Of a stretch of 38,605 bases of DNA, positions 19,472 through 31,200 are shown piece after piece. Each line of letters starts with the position of its first letter. The first letter of the stretch is position 1. Position numbers and translations under genes: made by a program. The DNA is taken from contig NZ_BAFR01000026.1 in the NCBI RefSeq assembly GCF_000308435.1, positions 1-38,605 of the forward strand, given 5' to 3'. The stretch is from Nocardia araoensis NBRC 100135 (GTDB taxonomy: Bacteria; Actinomycetota; Actinomycetes; Mycobacteriales; Mycobacteriaceae). Under the pieces are notes generated by a model. The model saw only the letters and a program-made list of their open reading frames with translations. It did no database searches and was not told where the DNA came from.

Positions 19472-20278
19472 ATGACCGAAACGAACCGGACGAAGATCGG
19501 CGATCCCTGTTGGGTCGATTTGTACAGCTCCGACCTGGATCGGAGCATCGCCTTCTACCGTGAGCTGTTCGACTGGTCCGCCGAGAGTGCGGGCGAGGAG
19601 TTCGGCGGGTACGTCACGTTCCGCAAGGACGGACGTGCGGTGGCGGGCGCGATGGCCAGGATGCCCGGTGACACCGACAGCCCCGAACAGTGGACGGTGT
19701 ATCTGGCCAGTTCCGACGCACAGGCCACCGCCGACGCGGCGACCGCGGCGGGGGCGTCGCTGGTGGTGCCGCCGATGGCGGTCGGCGAGCTGGGCACGAT
19801 GGCCGTGCTCGGGGACGTCGGGGGTGCGGGCGTCGGCATCTGGCAGGCGGGGACGTTCCCCGGCTTCGAGACCATGGGTTTCGTCTCCGGCGGTGAATGG
19901 CGCGAGCACGCGGGCGCGCCGTCCTGGTTCGAGCTGCACACCCGCGACTACGAGGCCTCGTTGACCTTCTACCGGGACGTGTTCGGCTGGTCGGACGTCT
20001 TCACCATCTCCGACGCCCCGGAGTTCCGCTACTCGACCATTCACGCCGAGAGCCCGATGCTTGGCGGCGTCATGGATGCCTCGGCGTTCCTGCCCGAGGG
20101 CGCACCCGCGGGCTGGATCGTCTACTTCGGCGCCGACGACGTGGACAAGTCCGTCGACCGGCTCACCGAACTGGGCGGCACGGTGCTCTCGCCGCCGCAG
20201 GACACCCCCTACGGCCGGATGGCCGCGGTCACCGACGCCACCGGCGCCCGTTTCAGCATCGGCGGCAATCGAGCCTGA
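19472..20278 (+). CDS. VOC family protein, two glyoxalase-like domains
   Basis: This 268-aa protein is made of two tandem vicinal-oxygen-chelate domains: WVDLYSSDLDRSIAFYRELF at about residues 14-33 and WFELHTRDYEASLTFYRDVF at about 150-169 open them. Each has the usual beta-alpha-beta-beta-beta arrangement and a domain-closing DPxG/DATGARFSI-like strand. Members bind metals and act as lyases, dioxygenases or antibiotic-sequestering proteins; actinobacterial relatives are often annotated as hydroxylases without proof. The ATG at 19472 has AGGAG seven bases upstream. It starts at the far side of the inverted repeat region and ends before a hairpin, so it is probably monocistronic. Confidence 0.88.
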   Translation: MTETNRTKIGDPCWVDLYSSDLDRSIAFYRELFDWSAESAGEEFGGYVTFRKDGRAVAGAMARMPGDTDSPEQWTVYLASSDAQATADAATAAGASLVVPPMAVGELGTMAVLGDVGGAGVGIWQAGTFPGFETMGFVSGGEWREHAGAPSWFELHTRDYEASLTFYRDVFGWSDVFTISDAPEFRYSTIHAESPMLGGVMDASAFLPEGAPAGWIVYFGADDVDKSVDRLTELGGTVLSPPQDTPYGRMAAVTDATGARFSIGGNRA

Positions 20279-20285
20279 ACCCGGC

Positions 20286-20323
20286 GGCCCGCACGGAGAT
20301 CCGACGCGCACCCCGTGCGGGCC
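20286..20323 (+). terminator. Hairpin terminator after VOC gene
   Basis: The 11-base perfect arms GGCCCGCACGG (20286-20296) and CCGTGCGGGCC (20313-20323) enclose a 16-base loop, eight bases after the VOC stop. There is no T-run, as is usual for high-GC actinobacteria. Confidence 0.5.
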
Positions 20324-20401
20324 TGGAGGGAGCGATGTCCGCGGTGCACCGCCTCCACCTCACCCATGGCTCGACGGGCGCCGACATGTACCCTCACTCG
20401 C

Positions 20402-21496
20402 ATGCCGGTGAGCGACGTGATGCAGGTACACACCCTGATTCGCGCGGTTCGTCATCGGAACGGCGCGGCCGGTCACCGGTTCCGGGCGGTCGTGGCCGGG
20501 TGTGCCGCGCTCCTGCTCGCAGGCTGCGGCGGCGCCACCGACGACTCCGCCTCCATCGTGCGCACCACCACCAATATCGCGGGCGCGGGTGTGGTGGGGC
20601 TGGAGCGCGACACCACCCGGGCGTGCGCGCTGCCGAGCGCGCCGGATCCGGCGAGCGGGGACACCCGCAGCGTCACGCACGCGGCGGGCGTCTCCGAGGT
20701 GCCCGCCGACCCGCAGCGCATCGTCGTGCTCAGCACCTCCGCGCTGGACGCGGTCTGCGCGGTCGGCCTGTGGGAGCGGGTCGTGGGGACGGTGACGCTG
20801 GACGGGCCGAGCCCGCAGCCGGCCTACCTGGGCACCGGCGTGCTGAAGATCCCCGGCGTCGGCACCGCCGCCCAGCCCGACCCGGCCCGGATCGCCGCCC
20901 TGCATCCCGATCTGATCCTGGGTGAGAACCCATCCGGCACAGCGAGTTTCAGCGCGTTGCAGGCCATCGCCCCCACCGTGCTGGTCGGTTCGAACAACAG
21001 CTGGCAAGCCGAATTCGCGGCGTACGCGGCGGGTCTGGGACGTCGCGACGCGGCGGAGACCGCACTGCAGAACTACCGCACCGAGGCGCGCGACACCGGT
21101 ACCGCGCTGGCAGCGGCCCAGACCCAGGCATCGGTCGTCAGGTTCACCGCCGACGCCCAGCGGGTGCAGGGCGGCGACAGCTTCTCCGGCCAGGTGCTCG
21201 CCGACGCGGGCGTGCAGCGTCCCGCCGCGCAGCGCGGCTCCTCGTTCGACGTGCGCGAGGACGAGTTCGCCACCAAGGTCGAAGGCGACCTGATCTACGT
21301 GATCCTCGCGGGCCCGGAGGGCAAGAAGCACGGTGAAGCGGTGCTGCGCACCGACGAGTGGAAGAAACTCAGCGCCGCCACCGACCGCCGGGTGTTCGCC
21401 GTGGAGGACAGCGTCTGGCACGGCGACGGCCTCACCGCCGCCCGCGCCCTGCTCACCGATCTGCGCAACACGCTCAACGGCTACGTGACCGACTGA
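20402..21496 (+). CDS. fecB: Siderophore/iron ABC transporter substrate-binding lipoprotein
   Basis: This 364-aa protein is a periplasmic-binding-protein type III: a lipobox LLLAGC ends a hydrophobic segment, then VSEVPADPQRIVVLSTSALD, the domain-opening strand of FecB/BtuF-like proteins, IPGVGTAAQPDPARIAALHPDLILGENP in the middle, and a C-terminal lobe with AVEDSVWHGDGLTAARALL. It should capture ferric-siderophore or haem outside the membrane. The symbol is by synteny with Rv3044 after ctaD. The start is uncertain: ATG 20402 is given, and ATG 20420, with GGTGAG seven bases upstream, is a good alternative. No permease or ATPase gene of an importer is present in the window. Confidence 0.88.
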   Translation: MPVSDVMQVHTLIRAVRHRNGAAGHRFRAVVAGCAALLLAGCGGATDDSASIVRTTTNIAGAGVVGLERDTTRACALPSAPDPASGDTRSVTHAAGVSEVPADPQRIVVLSTSALDAVCAVGLWERVVGTVTLDGPSPQPAYLGTGVLKIPGVGTAAQPDPARIAALHPDLILGENPSGTASFSALQAIAPTVLVGSNNSWQAEFAAYAAGLGRRDAAETALQNYRTEARDTGTALAAAQTQASVVRFTADAQRVQGGDSFSGQVLADAGVQRPAAQRGSSFDVREDEFATKVEGDLIYVILAGPEGKKHGEAVLRTDEWKKLSAATDRRVFAVEDSVWHGDGLTAARALLTDLRNTLNGYVTD

Positions 21497-21510
21497 CCGC
21501 CCACCCCCTT

Positions 21511-21530
21511 GGGTGAGGTTTCCCCCACCC
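21511..21530 (+). terminator. Hairpin after fecB
   Basis: GGGTGAGG at 21511-21518 pairs with CCCACCC ending at 21530, with one mismatch and a short loop rich in T. It lies 15 bases past the fecB stop and separates it from the downstream biosynthetic cluster. Confidence 0.4.
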
Positions 21531-21634
21531 TGGGAGTGCGCGGACCAGCGCTGGGGTTGCTGTCGGAAAGTCCCTTCGAGGACGAGATTCAGAGGTACGC
21601 CGAAAACCTCTCGATCGACACCCGAGGACACGAC

Positions 21635-22096
21635 ATGCACACGCTGACCGATTCGCTCGCCGACACCCTGCACTCCCTGCCGGAGGCTCAGCCCGTCGCC
21701 GGGGTCGATCCGCACGCGGTCGTGGCGTCCACCGCCGATTGCGACCTGACCTACGCCGAACTGGATCGCTGGTCCAACCGCCTGGCCCGGCTGCTGCTGC
21801 GCCTCGGCGCCGGACCGGGCACCCGGATCGCGGTGGCGATCGACCAGGCGATCGAGTCCGTCGTAGCCGAGCGCGCCGCCACCAAGATCGACGCCATCAC
21901 CGTCCCGGTGACCGACGACGGCTCCTACGCGCTCGGCACCTCGGTGGGCATCACCACCAAGGACCAGCAGCCCGAGCACGCGGACGCGATCACCTGGCTG
22001 GTACTGGACGAGCGCTCCACCCTGCAGCGCTACCTGACCAGCTCCGCCGCCCCCCTGCGCGCGGCCGACCTCGATCTTCTCCCGAAAGCCGCCTGA
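21635..22096 (+). CDS. Stand-alone truncated adenylation-domain-like protein
   Basis: This 153-aa protein resembles only the first part of an NRPS adenylation domain. LTYAELDRWSNRLARLLLRL corresponds to core A1/A2, followed by IAVAIDQAIESVVAERAATK and AITWLVLDERSTLQRYL, aligning with the matching segments of the A domains of the downstream NRPS. It stops just before the position of the ATP-binding motif A3 (TSGSTG), so it cannot be a functional adenylating enzyme by itself. The ATG at 21635 has GAGG seven bases upstream and codon use is normal, suggesting an expressed gene. It may be a relic of module shuffling or a partner that binds the NRPS. It lies 198 bases before the NRPS start, probably in the same transcript. 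Confidence 0.65.
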   Translation: MHTLTDSLADTLHSLPEAQPVAGVDPHAVVASTADCDLTYAELDRWSNRLARLLLRLGAGPGTRIAVAIDQAIESVVAERAATKIDAITVPVTDDGSYALGTSVGITTKDQQPEHADAITWLVLDERSTLQRYLTSSAAPLRAADLDLLPKAA

Positions 22097-22294
22097 CCGG
22101 ACCCGACCCCTCCCCCGCGACCCGAACAGCGATGTTCGGGTCGCGCAGTGTGCCCAATATCCCCGCAGCGCCGACCGCGCCGGTTCAGAATTGACTTGCC
22201 GCGTGCTGTGCGGCGGCAGGTACTACCGCTACCGCGGTGGCTACGGGCGGTCACTGTCGATCGGCCCGACCGCGGTCAGAACGTAGGACACTTC

Positions 22295-25200
22295 ATGCAA
22301 CAGCCTTCCCTTTCGGCGAAAGATCCGGACACAGTTCTTCCCGACGGGGCCTTCGCCCTCTCGGCGGCACAGCGCGGCATCTGGTTCGCCCAGCACGTCG
22401 CCGGTGCTACTCCGATCTCGATCGCCCAGTACGTCGAACTCGACGGTCCGATCGACGTCGACCTGCTCGCGCGTTCGGCGCGGCAGGCCGGGCGCGAGTT
22501 CGGCACCGGCTACCTGCGCCTCGTCGAGGTGGAGGGGCATCCGTTCCAATTCGTCGACCCCACGCTCGACGACAGTCTGGAAACGCTCGACTTTCGTTCC
22601 GAACCCGATCCGGAGGCGGCCGCGCACGCGTGGATGCGCGCGGAGTACGAGGCTCCGCTGGAGCTGACCCGCGACCGGCTGGTGCGCATCGCGATGCTGC
22701 GCGTCGGCGCGGACCGCTGGTTCTGGTACTCGCGGATCCACCACATCGTGCTCGACGGTATGGGCGCGCTGACCATGGTGCAGCGCACCGGAGAGCTGTA
22801 CAACGCCGCCGTCGACGGCCGCGAACCTTCGCCCGCGAAGGCGGAGGACCTGCGCAAGATCGTCGAGGCGGATCTGGCCTATCGCAGTTCGGAGCGGTTC
22901 AGCGCCGACCGGGAGCACTGGATGGCGCACTTGGACGGCATGGCCGATCCGGTGAGCCTGGCCGGCCGCACCGCGCCGGTGGACCGACATCCGAGGCGGG
23001 TCACCGGCGCGCTGCCCGCCGACACCGGACAGCTGCTGGACGCCGTCGCCGAGCAGGTGTCCTCCGGCGTCGCGCCGACCGTGGTCGCCGCGTTCGGCGC
23101 GTATCTGTCCGCGATGACCGGCGCGCCGGAAGTCGTGCTGAGCCTGCCGGTGTCCGCGCGCACCACCGCGACGCTGCGGCGTTCCGGCGGCATGATCGCC
23201 AACGTGGTCCCGCTGCGGCTGCGGCTGACGCCGGCCACGACCGTCGGCGACGTGATCCGGGCGGCGCAGGGCGAGCTGACCGGGGCGCTGCGGCGCCAGC
23301 GCTACCGGCAGGAGGACATCTTCCGCGATCTCGGCTGGCCGATGGACGAGGCGGGCTCGTTCGGCCCCTCGGTGAACCTGATGATGGTCGACACCAGAAT
23401 CCAGCTCGGCCCGGTCACCGGGCGGCTGCACGTGCTGACCTCCGGGTTGATCGACGACCTGTTCGTCAACCTGTATCCGGGTGTCGGCGGCGAGAGCACG
23501 CACATCGACTTCCAGGCCAACGGCAACCTCTACACCGACGCCGAACTCACCGGGCAGCACCGCCGCTTCCTGTCGTTCCTGCACCGATTCCTGGCCGCGG
23601 GACCGGACGCGCCGCTGGCGAGCGTGCCGGTGCTGTCGGAGGACGAGCGCACCGGATTCGCACCCGCCCGCGGGCCCGCGGGCGTCGCGGCGCGGACGCT
23701 GCCCGGTCTCCTCGCCGAGGGCGCGGCCCGCGATCCGCTGGCGACCGCGCTGGTGGAGGGTGAGACCGCGTTGACCTACCGCGAGGTCGACGACTACACC
23801 AACCGGCTGGCCCGGGTGCTGATCGCCGCGGGCGCCGGGCCCGAGCGCACCGTGGCGATCTCCATCCCGCGGTCGATCGCCTCGGTGCTGGCGACGATCG
23901 CGGTGGCCAAGACCGGCGCGGCCTTCGTGCCGATCGACCCCACCTACCCGGCCGACCGGATCGAGCACATGGTCGGCGACAGCGGCGTCGTCGCGGGCGT
24001 CACGCTGGCGGCCCCGCGAAAGTCGTTGCCGCACCGGGTGTCCTGGCTGATCCTCGACGACGAGGGCACCGAGCGCGCGATGGCCGAGCAGGACGCCGCG
24101 CCGCTGACCGACGCCGACCGCAAGGCCGCGGTGCACGCGGACCAGGCCGCCTACATCATCTACACCTCCGGCTCCACCGGGCTCCCGAAAGGCGTGCTGG
24201 TCCCGCACCGCGGGCTGGCCAACTTGGTGGCGAGTTCCGGCGCCGGATTCGGCATCGACCCCGAGTCCGTCGTCGCCCATGCCGTGTCGCCGAGTTTCGA
24301 CATCTCGGTCGAGGAAATCCTGGTCACCCTCGCGACCGGCGCGACGCTGGCCGTGGTGCCGCCGTCGGCGTACGCGGGCGAGGAGCTGGCCCAGGTGCTG
24401 CGCGCCCACCGCGTCACCCACCTCAACGTGACCCCGGCGGTCGTGGGATCGCTCGACCCGGCCACCCTGCCACAGCTGCGCACCGTGGTCGTAGGCGGTG
24501 ACGCCTGCCCGCCCGAGCTGGTGACGAAGTGGGCGGGCCGGACCCTGCTGAACGGCTACGGCCCCACCGAGACCACCGTCACCGTCAGCCTCAGCGCCCC
24601 GCTGACGCCGGACGGTCCGGTCACCATCGGCAGTCTGGCTCGCGACGTGTCGGCCGTGGTCCTCGATCCGTGGCTGCGGCCGCTGCCGCCGGGCACCGTC
24701 GGCGAGCTCTACCTCTCCGGTCCCGGCGTCGCGCGCGGTTACCACCGGCGCAACGGGCTCACCGCCGACCGTTTCGTCGCCGACCCGTACGGCACGGGCG
24801 AGCGCATGTACCGCACCGGCGACCTCGTGCGCTGGGTGCACAACGACGGGCGCGTCGAACTGGAGTATCAGGGACGCAGCGACTTCCAGGTGAAGGTGCG
24901 CGGCTTCCGCATCGAGCTCGGCGAGATCGACGCCGCCTTGCAGCGGCAGCCCGAGGTCGACTTCGCGCTCACCCTCGGCGTCGAAACCGGCTCGGGCGCG
25001 ACCGCGCTGGTGTCGTACGTACTACCGGAGCAGGGTGCGCAGATCCACCCGGAGGCGCTGAAAGCCGCGGTCGGAGAGACGCTTCCGGCCTACATGGTGC
25101 CCTCCGTGATCATGGTGCTGGACCGTCTTCCGCTCACGCCGCTCGGCAAGGTGGACCGCAAGGCGCTGCCCGCACCGGATTTCGGCGCGCGCACCACCGC

Positions 25201-28200
25201 GAGCAGGCCGCCGTCCACGCCGCGCGAGGAGACGCTCGCCGCGCTGTTCGCGGAGGTGCTCGGCCTGGAATCGGTGGGGGTCGACGAGAGCTTCTTCGCG
25301 CTCGGCGGCGACAGCATCGTCTCGATCCAGCTGGTGTCGCGCGCGAAGGCGGCCGGACTCGGCTTCGGCGCACGGGATGTCTTCGAGCGCAAGACCGTCG
25401 CGGCGCTGGCGGCGGTGGCCACCGACGTGCCGACCGGGGTGGTGCACGAGCTGCCCGGCGGCGGGGTCGGCGAGGTGGAGCTCACGCCGATCGTGCACGC
25501 GATGCTGGAGACCGGCGACACCTGGCGGCGATTCGCCCAAGCGGTGCTGATCGAGCTGCCGTCCGGCATGGAGCGCGCGGATCTCGTCGTCGCGCTCGCG
25601 ACGCTGCTCGACCGGCACGACCTGCTGCGCTCGACGCTGCGCCGCGCCGGGGACGGCTGGAGCTGGGTGGTCGCCGAACCCGGTGCGGTGAACGCGGGCG
25701 CCCTGCTGGAAGTCGTGACCGCGGACGCCGACCTGGAGGCGACCTGCGAGCGTGCGTTGCAGCGCGCCGCCGACCTGCTCGACCCGGAGGCGGGCGTGGT
25801 CGCGCGTTTCGTGTGGATCGAGCGCGCCGACGCCGCGCCGCTGCTGTGGCTGGTGCTGCACCATCTGGTCACCGACGGCGTTTCCTGGCGGATCCTGCTG
25901 CCGGATCTGGCCACCGCCGCACTGGGCGCCGAACTCGCGCCGGTCGGCACCTCCTTCCGGCGCTGGGCGCACGGCCAGCGTGAGCACGCCGCCACGCGCA
26001 CCGGCGAATTGCCTCTGTGGCAACACATTCTGGCCACACCCGACCCCGCGCTGGGCTCGGCGCCGATGGACCCGGCCGTCGATGTGGTGGGCTCCATGGC
26101 GCACCTGACGACCGTCGTGCCGACGGACATCGCGCAGTCCGTGCTCACCACCGCACCGGATCGCTTCCACTGCGGCGCCGACGACGTGCTGCTGGCCGGG
26201 CTCGCGCTCGCGGTGGCCCGGTGGCGCGGGCGCAGCTCCACGCTGTTCACGCTGGAGGGCCACGGCCGCGCGGAGAGCGTCCTGCCCGGCGCCGACGTGG
26301 CGCGCACGGTGGGCTGGTTCACCAGCGTCTACCCCGTCGCGGTCGATCTGACCGGCACCGACGTGGCGGACGCGTTCGCGGGAGGGGCCGCGGCGGGCGC
26401 CGCGATCAAGGCGACCAAGGAACAGCTGCGCGCCCTGCCGGACAAGGGCATCGGGTTCGGCATGCTCCGCTATCTGGTCCCCGAGACGGCGGCGGCGCTC
26501 GCGGACGCGCCCACCCCGCAGATCAGCTTCAATTATCTCGGGCGCGCGTCCACCGGCGGCGACGCGGAACCGTGGCTGCCGCGCCGGTTCGCCGCGACCC
26601 AGGACGACCGCGCGCCGCTGTCCGCCGCGATCGACATCAACGCCGTGCTCACCGCGGCCGGGCTCGAGGTGACCTGGGCCTACGCCGGACGGCTTTTCGA
26701 CGAGGCGGATCTGGGCGAACTCACCGCGCTGTGGGAGCAGGCGCTCGGCGCGCTGGCCCGGCACACCGCGTCCGAGAGCGCGGGCGGACGCACGCCGTCG
26801 GACTTCGCCCTGGTCACCGTCACCCAGGCGCAGATCGACGCCTGGGAGCGCGCCTACCCGAATCTCGCCGATGTGTGGCCGCTCTCGCCGCTGCAGTACG
26901 GGCTGCTCTTCCACGCGCTCTACGACTCCGACACCGCCGACGGCTATACGGTGCAGTCGCTGCTCACCCTGGCGGGCACCGTCGACGCGACCCGATTGCG
27001 CCGCGCCGCACAGGCTTTGGTGACCCGGCACGAGAACCTGCGGGTGGCCTTCGTCGAGACCGAGGACGGTCCGCGCCAGCTCGTCCTGGCCGACGCCGAG
27101 ATCGACTGGCGGGAAGCGGATCTCACCGGCATCGCCGACGAAGCCGAGCGCGCCAGGGAGCTCGACCGGTTGATCGCGGTGGACGCCCGTACCCGGTTCG
27201 AACTCACCCGGCCCCCGCTGCTGCGCTGCACGCTCATCCGAATCGCCCCGGACACCTACCGCTTCGTGCTGACCAACCACCACTTGGTGCTGGACGGCTG
27301 GTCGACACCGCTGCTGGTGCGCGAACTGCTCACCCTCTACGTCACCGACGGCGACGCCGCGGCCATGCCGCCCGCGCACTCCTATCGCGAGTTCCTGACC
27401 TGGCTGGAGACCAAGGACGACGCGGAATCCCTCGCCGCGTGGACCGAGTCGCTGGCGGGCATCGACACGCCGACCCGCGCGGTGCCCACCCTCGCGGGCA
27501 TCGAATCGACCGAAACCGGCATGATCTCCGTCGACCTGTCCCGCGACACCGTATCCGGGTTGGAGACCGCGGGCCGGGAAGCGGGCGCGACGGTGAACAC
27601 ATTGGTGCAGGCCGCGTGGGCGATGCTGCTGGCCATGCTGACCGGTCGCACCGACGTGGTGTTCGGCGGCACCGTCTCCGGACGGCCGCCGGAGCTGGCC
27701 GGGGTCGAGGAGATGGTCGGCCTGTTCATCAACACGCTGCCGGTGCGGGTGCGCCTGGATCCGGCGGAGAAGGTGGCCGACCTGCTCGCACGCCTGCAAT
27801 CGGAGCAGGCGCGGCTGATGGACCATCAGCACGTCGGGCTCGCCGCCATCCACCAGGCGGTCGGCCTCGCCGAATTGTTCGACACCCTCACCGTGTTCGA
27901 GTCCTACCCCATCGATCGCGAAGCGCTGTCGCAGGCGCTGGACATCGCGGGCATGCGGGTGCTCGACGTGGAAGGCACCGACGCGACGCCGTACCCGCTG
28001 AACCTCATGGTGATCCCGCTGCGCGGCGACGACGGCCACGACACGCTGCGGATCACGCTGAAGTACATGGCCGATCAGCTTCCGGAGGAGGCGGCCCCGC
28101 CCATGCTGGATCGCTTCGTCCGGCTGCTGACCCAGCTCGCGGACAACCCGCGCGCGCTGGTCTCCCAGTTGCAGTACTGCGACGACGCCGAGCGCGCCGC

Positions 28201-31200
28201 GCTGGTGCCGGTACGCGGCCCGGAGTCCGTGCCGCAGGCGACGCTGCCCGAACTGCTCACCGCGGGCGCGCGGATCGATCCGGACGCGATCGCGGTCACC
28301 GCGGGCGAGCTCACCATGTCCTATGCGGAGCTGGACGCCTGGTCCAACCGCTACGCCCGGGTGCTGCTGCGCCGCGGCGTCGGGCGCGAGGTGTTCGTGG
28401 TGCTGGCCCTGACCCGCTCACTGGAATCGGTGATCGCCGTGTGGGCGCTGGCCAAGACCGGCGCGGCGTTCGCCCCGCTGGACCCCAACTACCCGGTGGA
28501 GCGCATCGAGCACATGCTCAGCGACTCCAAGGCCCCGATCGGCGTGACGGTCACCGCGACCGGCGAGACGCTGCCCGGCACGATCGACTGGCTGCTGCTC
28601 GACGATCTGAACACCATCCGGCGGGTGATGACGGTGTCCGAAGCGCCGATCACCGACGAGGAGCGCGGTGGCCCGATCGACCTGGACCAGACGGCGTACC
28701 TGATCTACACCTCCGGCTCCACCGGCAAGCCGAAGGCCGTGCTGCTCAGCCACCGCGGCATCGCGAATCTCGTTGCCGCGCAGCGGGAAACCCTTGCGCT
28801 CGATCCCACCGCCAGCGCGCTGCAGGTGGCCTCGCCGAGCTTCGACGCCTCGGTGTTCGAACTGCTCATCGCGCACGGCGCGGGCGGCAGACTGGTGGTG
28901 TCGCCGCCGGACGTCTACGGCGGAACGGAACTGGAATCGCTGCTGCGCGCCCAGCGCGTCACCCACGCCGTGATCACGCCCTCGGCGCTGGCCACCATGG
29001 AACCCGCCGGGTTGGAGCATCTGCGCGTGCTGGCCGTGGCGGGCGAGGCGGCGACGCCGGAGCTGATCGAGCGGTGGGCGCCGGGCAGGCGGATGGTGAA
29101 CCTGTACGGCCCCACCGAGTTCAGCATCTGGGCGACCGGGCCTGGCGAGCTCGTCACCGGCGAGCCGATCACGATCGGCGGACCCATCCGCGGCGCGGCC
29201 ACCGTGGTGCTGGACGCCTGGTTGCGGCCGGTGCCGATGGGGGTGCCCGGTGAGCTGTACCTCGCGGGTCCGGCGCTCGCGCGCGGCTATTTCAACCGGT
29301 TCGAGATGACCGCGAGCAGGTTCGTCGCCGACCCCTTCGGCGAACCCGGCGAGCGGATGTACCGCACCGGCGACATGGTGCGCTGGGTCGACAACGGCGA
29401 CGGCCCCGAGTTGGAGTACCTGGGTCGCAGCGATTTCCAGGTCAAGATCCGCGGCCTGCGCATCGAGCTGGGCGAGATCGACGCGGTGCTCTCCCGTGAC
29501 GACGAGGTGGAGTACGCGGTCACCATCGGGCGCACCGGCCCCGCCGGTACCACCGTGCTGGTCTCCTATGTGCTGCCCGCCGAGGGCGCCCGACTGGACG
29601 TCGAGCGGCTGCGCGCGCAGGTGGCCGCCGAACTGCCCGGCTACATGGTGCCCGGCTACCTTGTCGTGCTGGACACCATTCCGCTCACCCCGGTCGGCAA
29701 GCTGGACCGCAAAGCCCTTCCGGTGCCGGACTTCTCCGAAAGCCACCGGCCCTATCTCGCGCCGCGCACGCCGGTGGAGGAGGCGGTGGCCGCGGTGTTC
29801 GGCGAGGTGCTCGACCGCGAACGCGTCGGCGTCGACCAGTCGTTCTTCGAACTCGGCGGCAACTCGTTGAGCGCCACCAAGGTGGTGGCCCGGGTGAACG
29901 CGGCGCTCGGCTCGCGGATCGCGCTGCGCGATCTGTTCGACGCGCCGACCGTGGCACAGCTGTCCGCCCGGGTGGTGCCCGCCGACGGCGCGGCGCGGGG
30001 CGGGTTCGGTCTCGCACCGCGGATCCGGCCGGATCGGGTGCCGCTGTCTCCCGCGCAACAGCGCATGTGGGTGCTCAACCGGATGGATCCGAGTTCGGCC
30101 GCCTACAACATCGCGGTGGCACTGCGGCTCACCGGAGAACTGGATGTCCCGGCGCTGCGCGCGGCGCTCGTCGACGTGGTCGACCGGCACGAGAGTCTGC
30201 GCACGCTCTACCCCGCCGACGCGGAGGGGCCGCGTCAAGTCGTGGTCGACGCCGACGTGGCCGTGCCCGCGATGCCGGTGGTCGATACCGAGGACGGCGC
30301 GCGACTGCGTGAGCGGATCACCGAACTGACGGGAGCCGGCTTCGATCTCGCCGGCCAACCGCCGCTGCGGGTGGGCCTGTTCCGAATCCATGGCGGCGTC
30401 GAGCCTTCCGCGGCCGCGGCACCGGTATCGTCGGCTCCCTCGACCGGTGAAGCGCCGGTCTCGTCCGGGCCCGCGGCCGCGACCGCGCCGGTCTCGTCGA
30501 GCTACACCGCGAGTTCCGGTGCGATCGCCGCCACGCCGCCGGTGCACGTCGTCGTGCTGGTGGTGCACCACATCAGCGCGGACGGGGCATCGATGGCGCC
30601 GCTGGCCGCCGACCTGGTCGCCGCCTATTCCGAGCGGGCCGGGGGCGGTCACGCCGAACGCGTCCCGCTGCCGGTGCAGTACGCCGACTTCGCGCTGTGG
30701 CACAGGGAGGTGCTCGGCGACGAGGCGAACCCGGAATCGCTGGCGGCACGGCAGATCGAGTTCTGGCGCTCGACCCTCGCGGGCGCGCCCGACGTGCTGG
30801 AACTGCCCTCCGACCGTCCGCGCCCGGCGGTGCAGACCATGCACAGCGCCGACTTCGGCTTCACCGTCGACGCCCAGACGCACCGAGCGCTGGTCGACTT
30901 CGCCACCGCGTACAACGTCAGTCCGTTCATGGTCGTGCACGCGGCGCTCGCGGTGCTGCTCGCACGCCTGGCCACCACCGACGACGTGCTGATCGGCACC
31001 CCGGTCGCCGGACGCGGCGAGGAGGCGCTCGACCAACTCGTCGGCATGTTCGTCAACACACTGGCGCTGCGGACGCCGGTCGATCCGGGCGCGGGCTTCG
31101 CCGCGTTCCTCGACACCGTCCGGTCCGCGGACCTGGACGCGTTCGCCAACGCGGACGTGCCGTTCGAGCGACTGGTCCAGGTGCTGGATCCGGCTCGCTC

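Noticed and set aside
22191..22224. TTGACT promoter-like element before the NRPS
   Set aside because: A -35-like hexamer is present, but no acceptable -10 lies at 16-18 bases, and no IdeR/DmdR-type iron box was found.
22148..22294. NRPS start 49 codons upstream of 22295
   Set aside because: The extra residues are Arg/Pro-rich and not C-domain like; ATG 22295 has a ribosome binding site and fits the EntF-like N-terminus.
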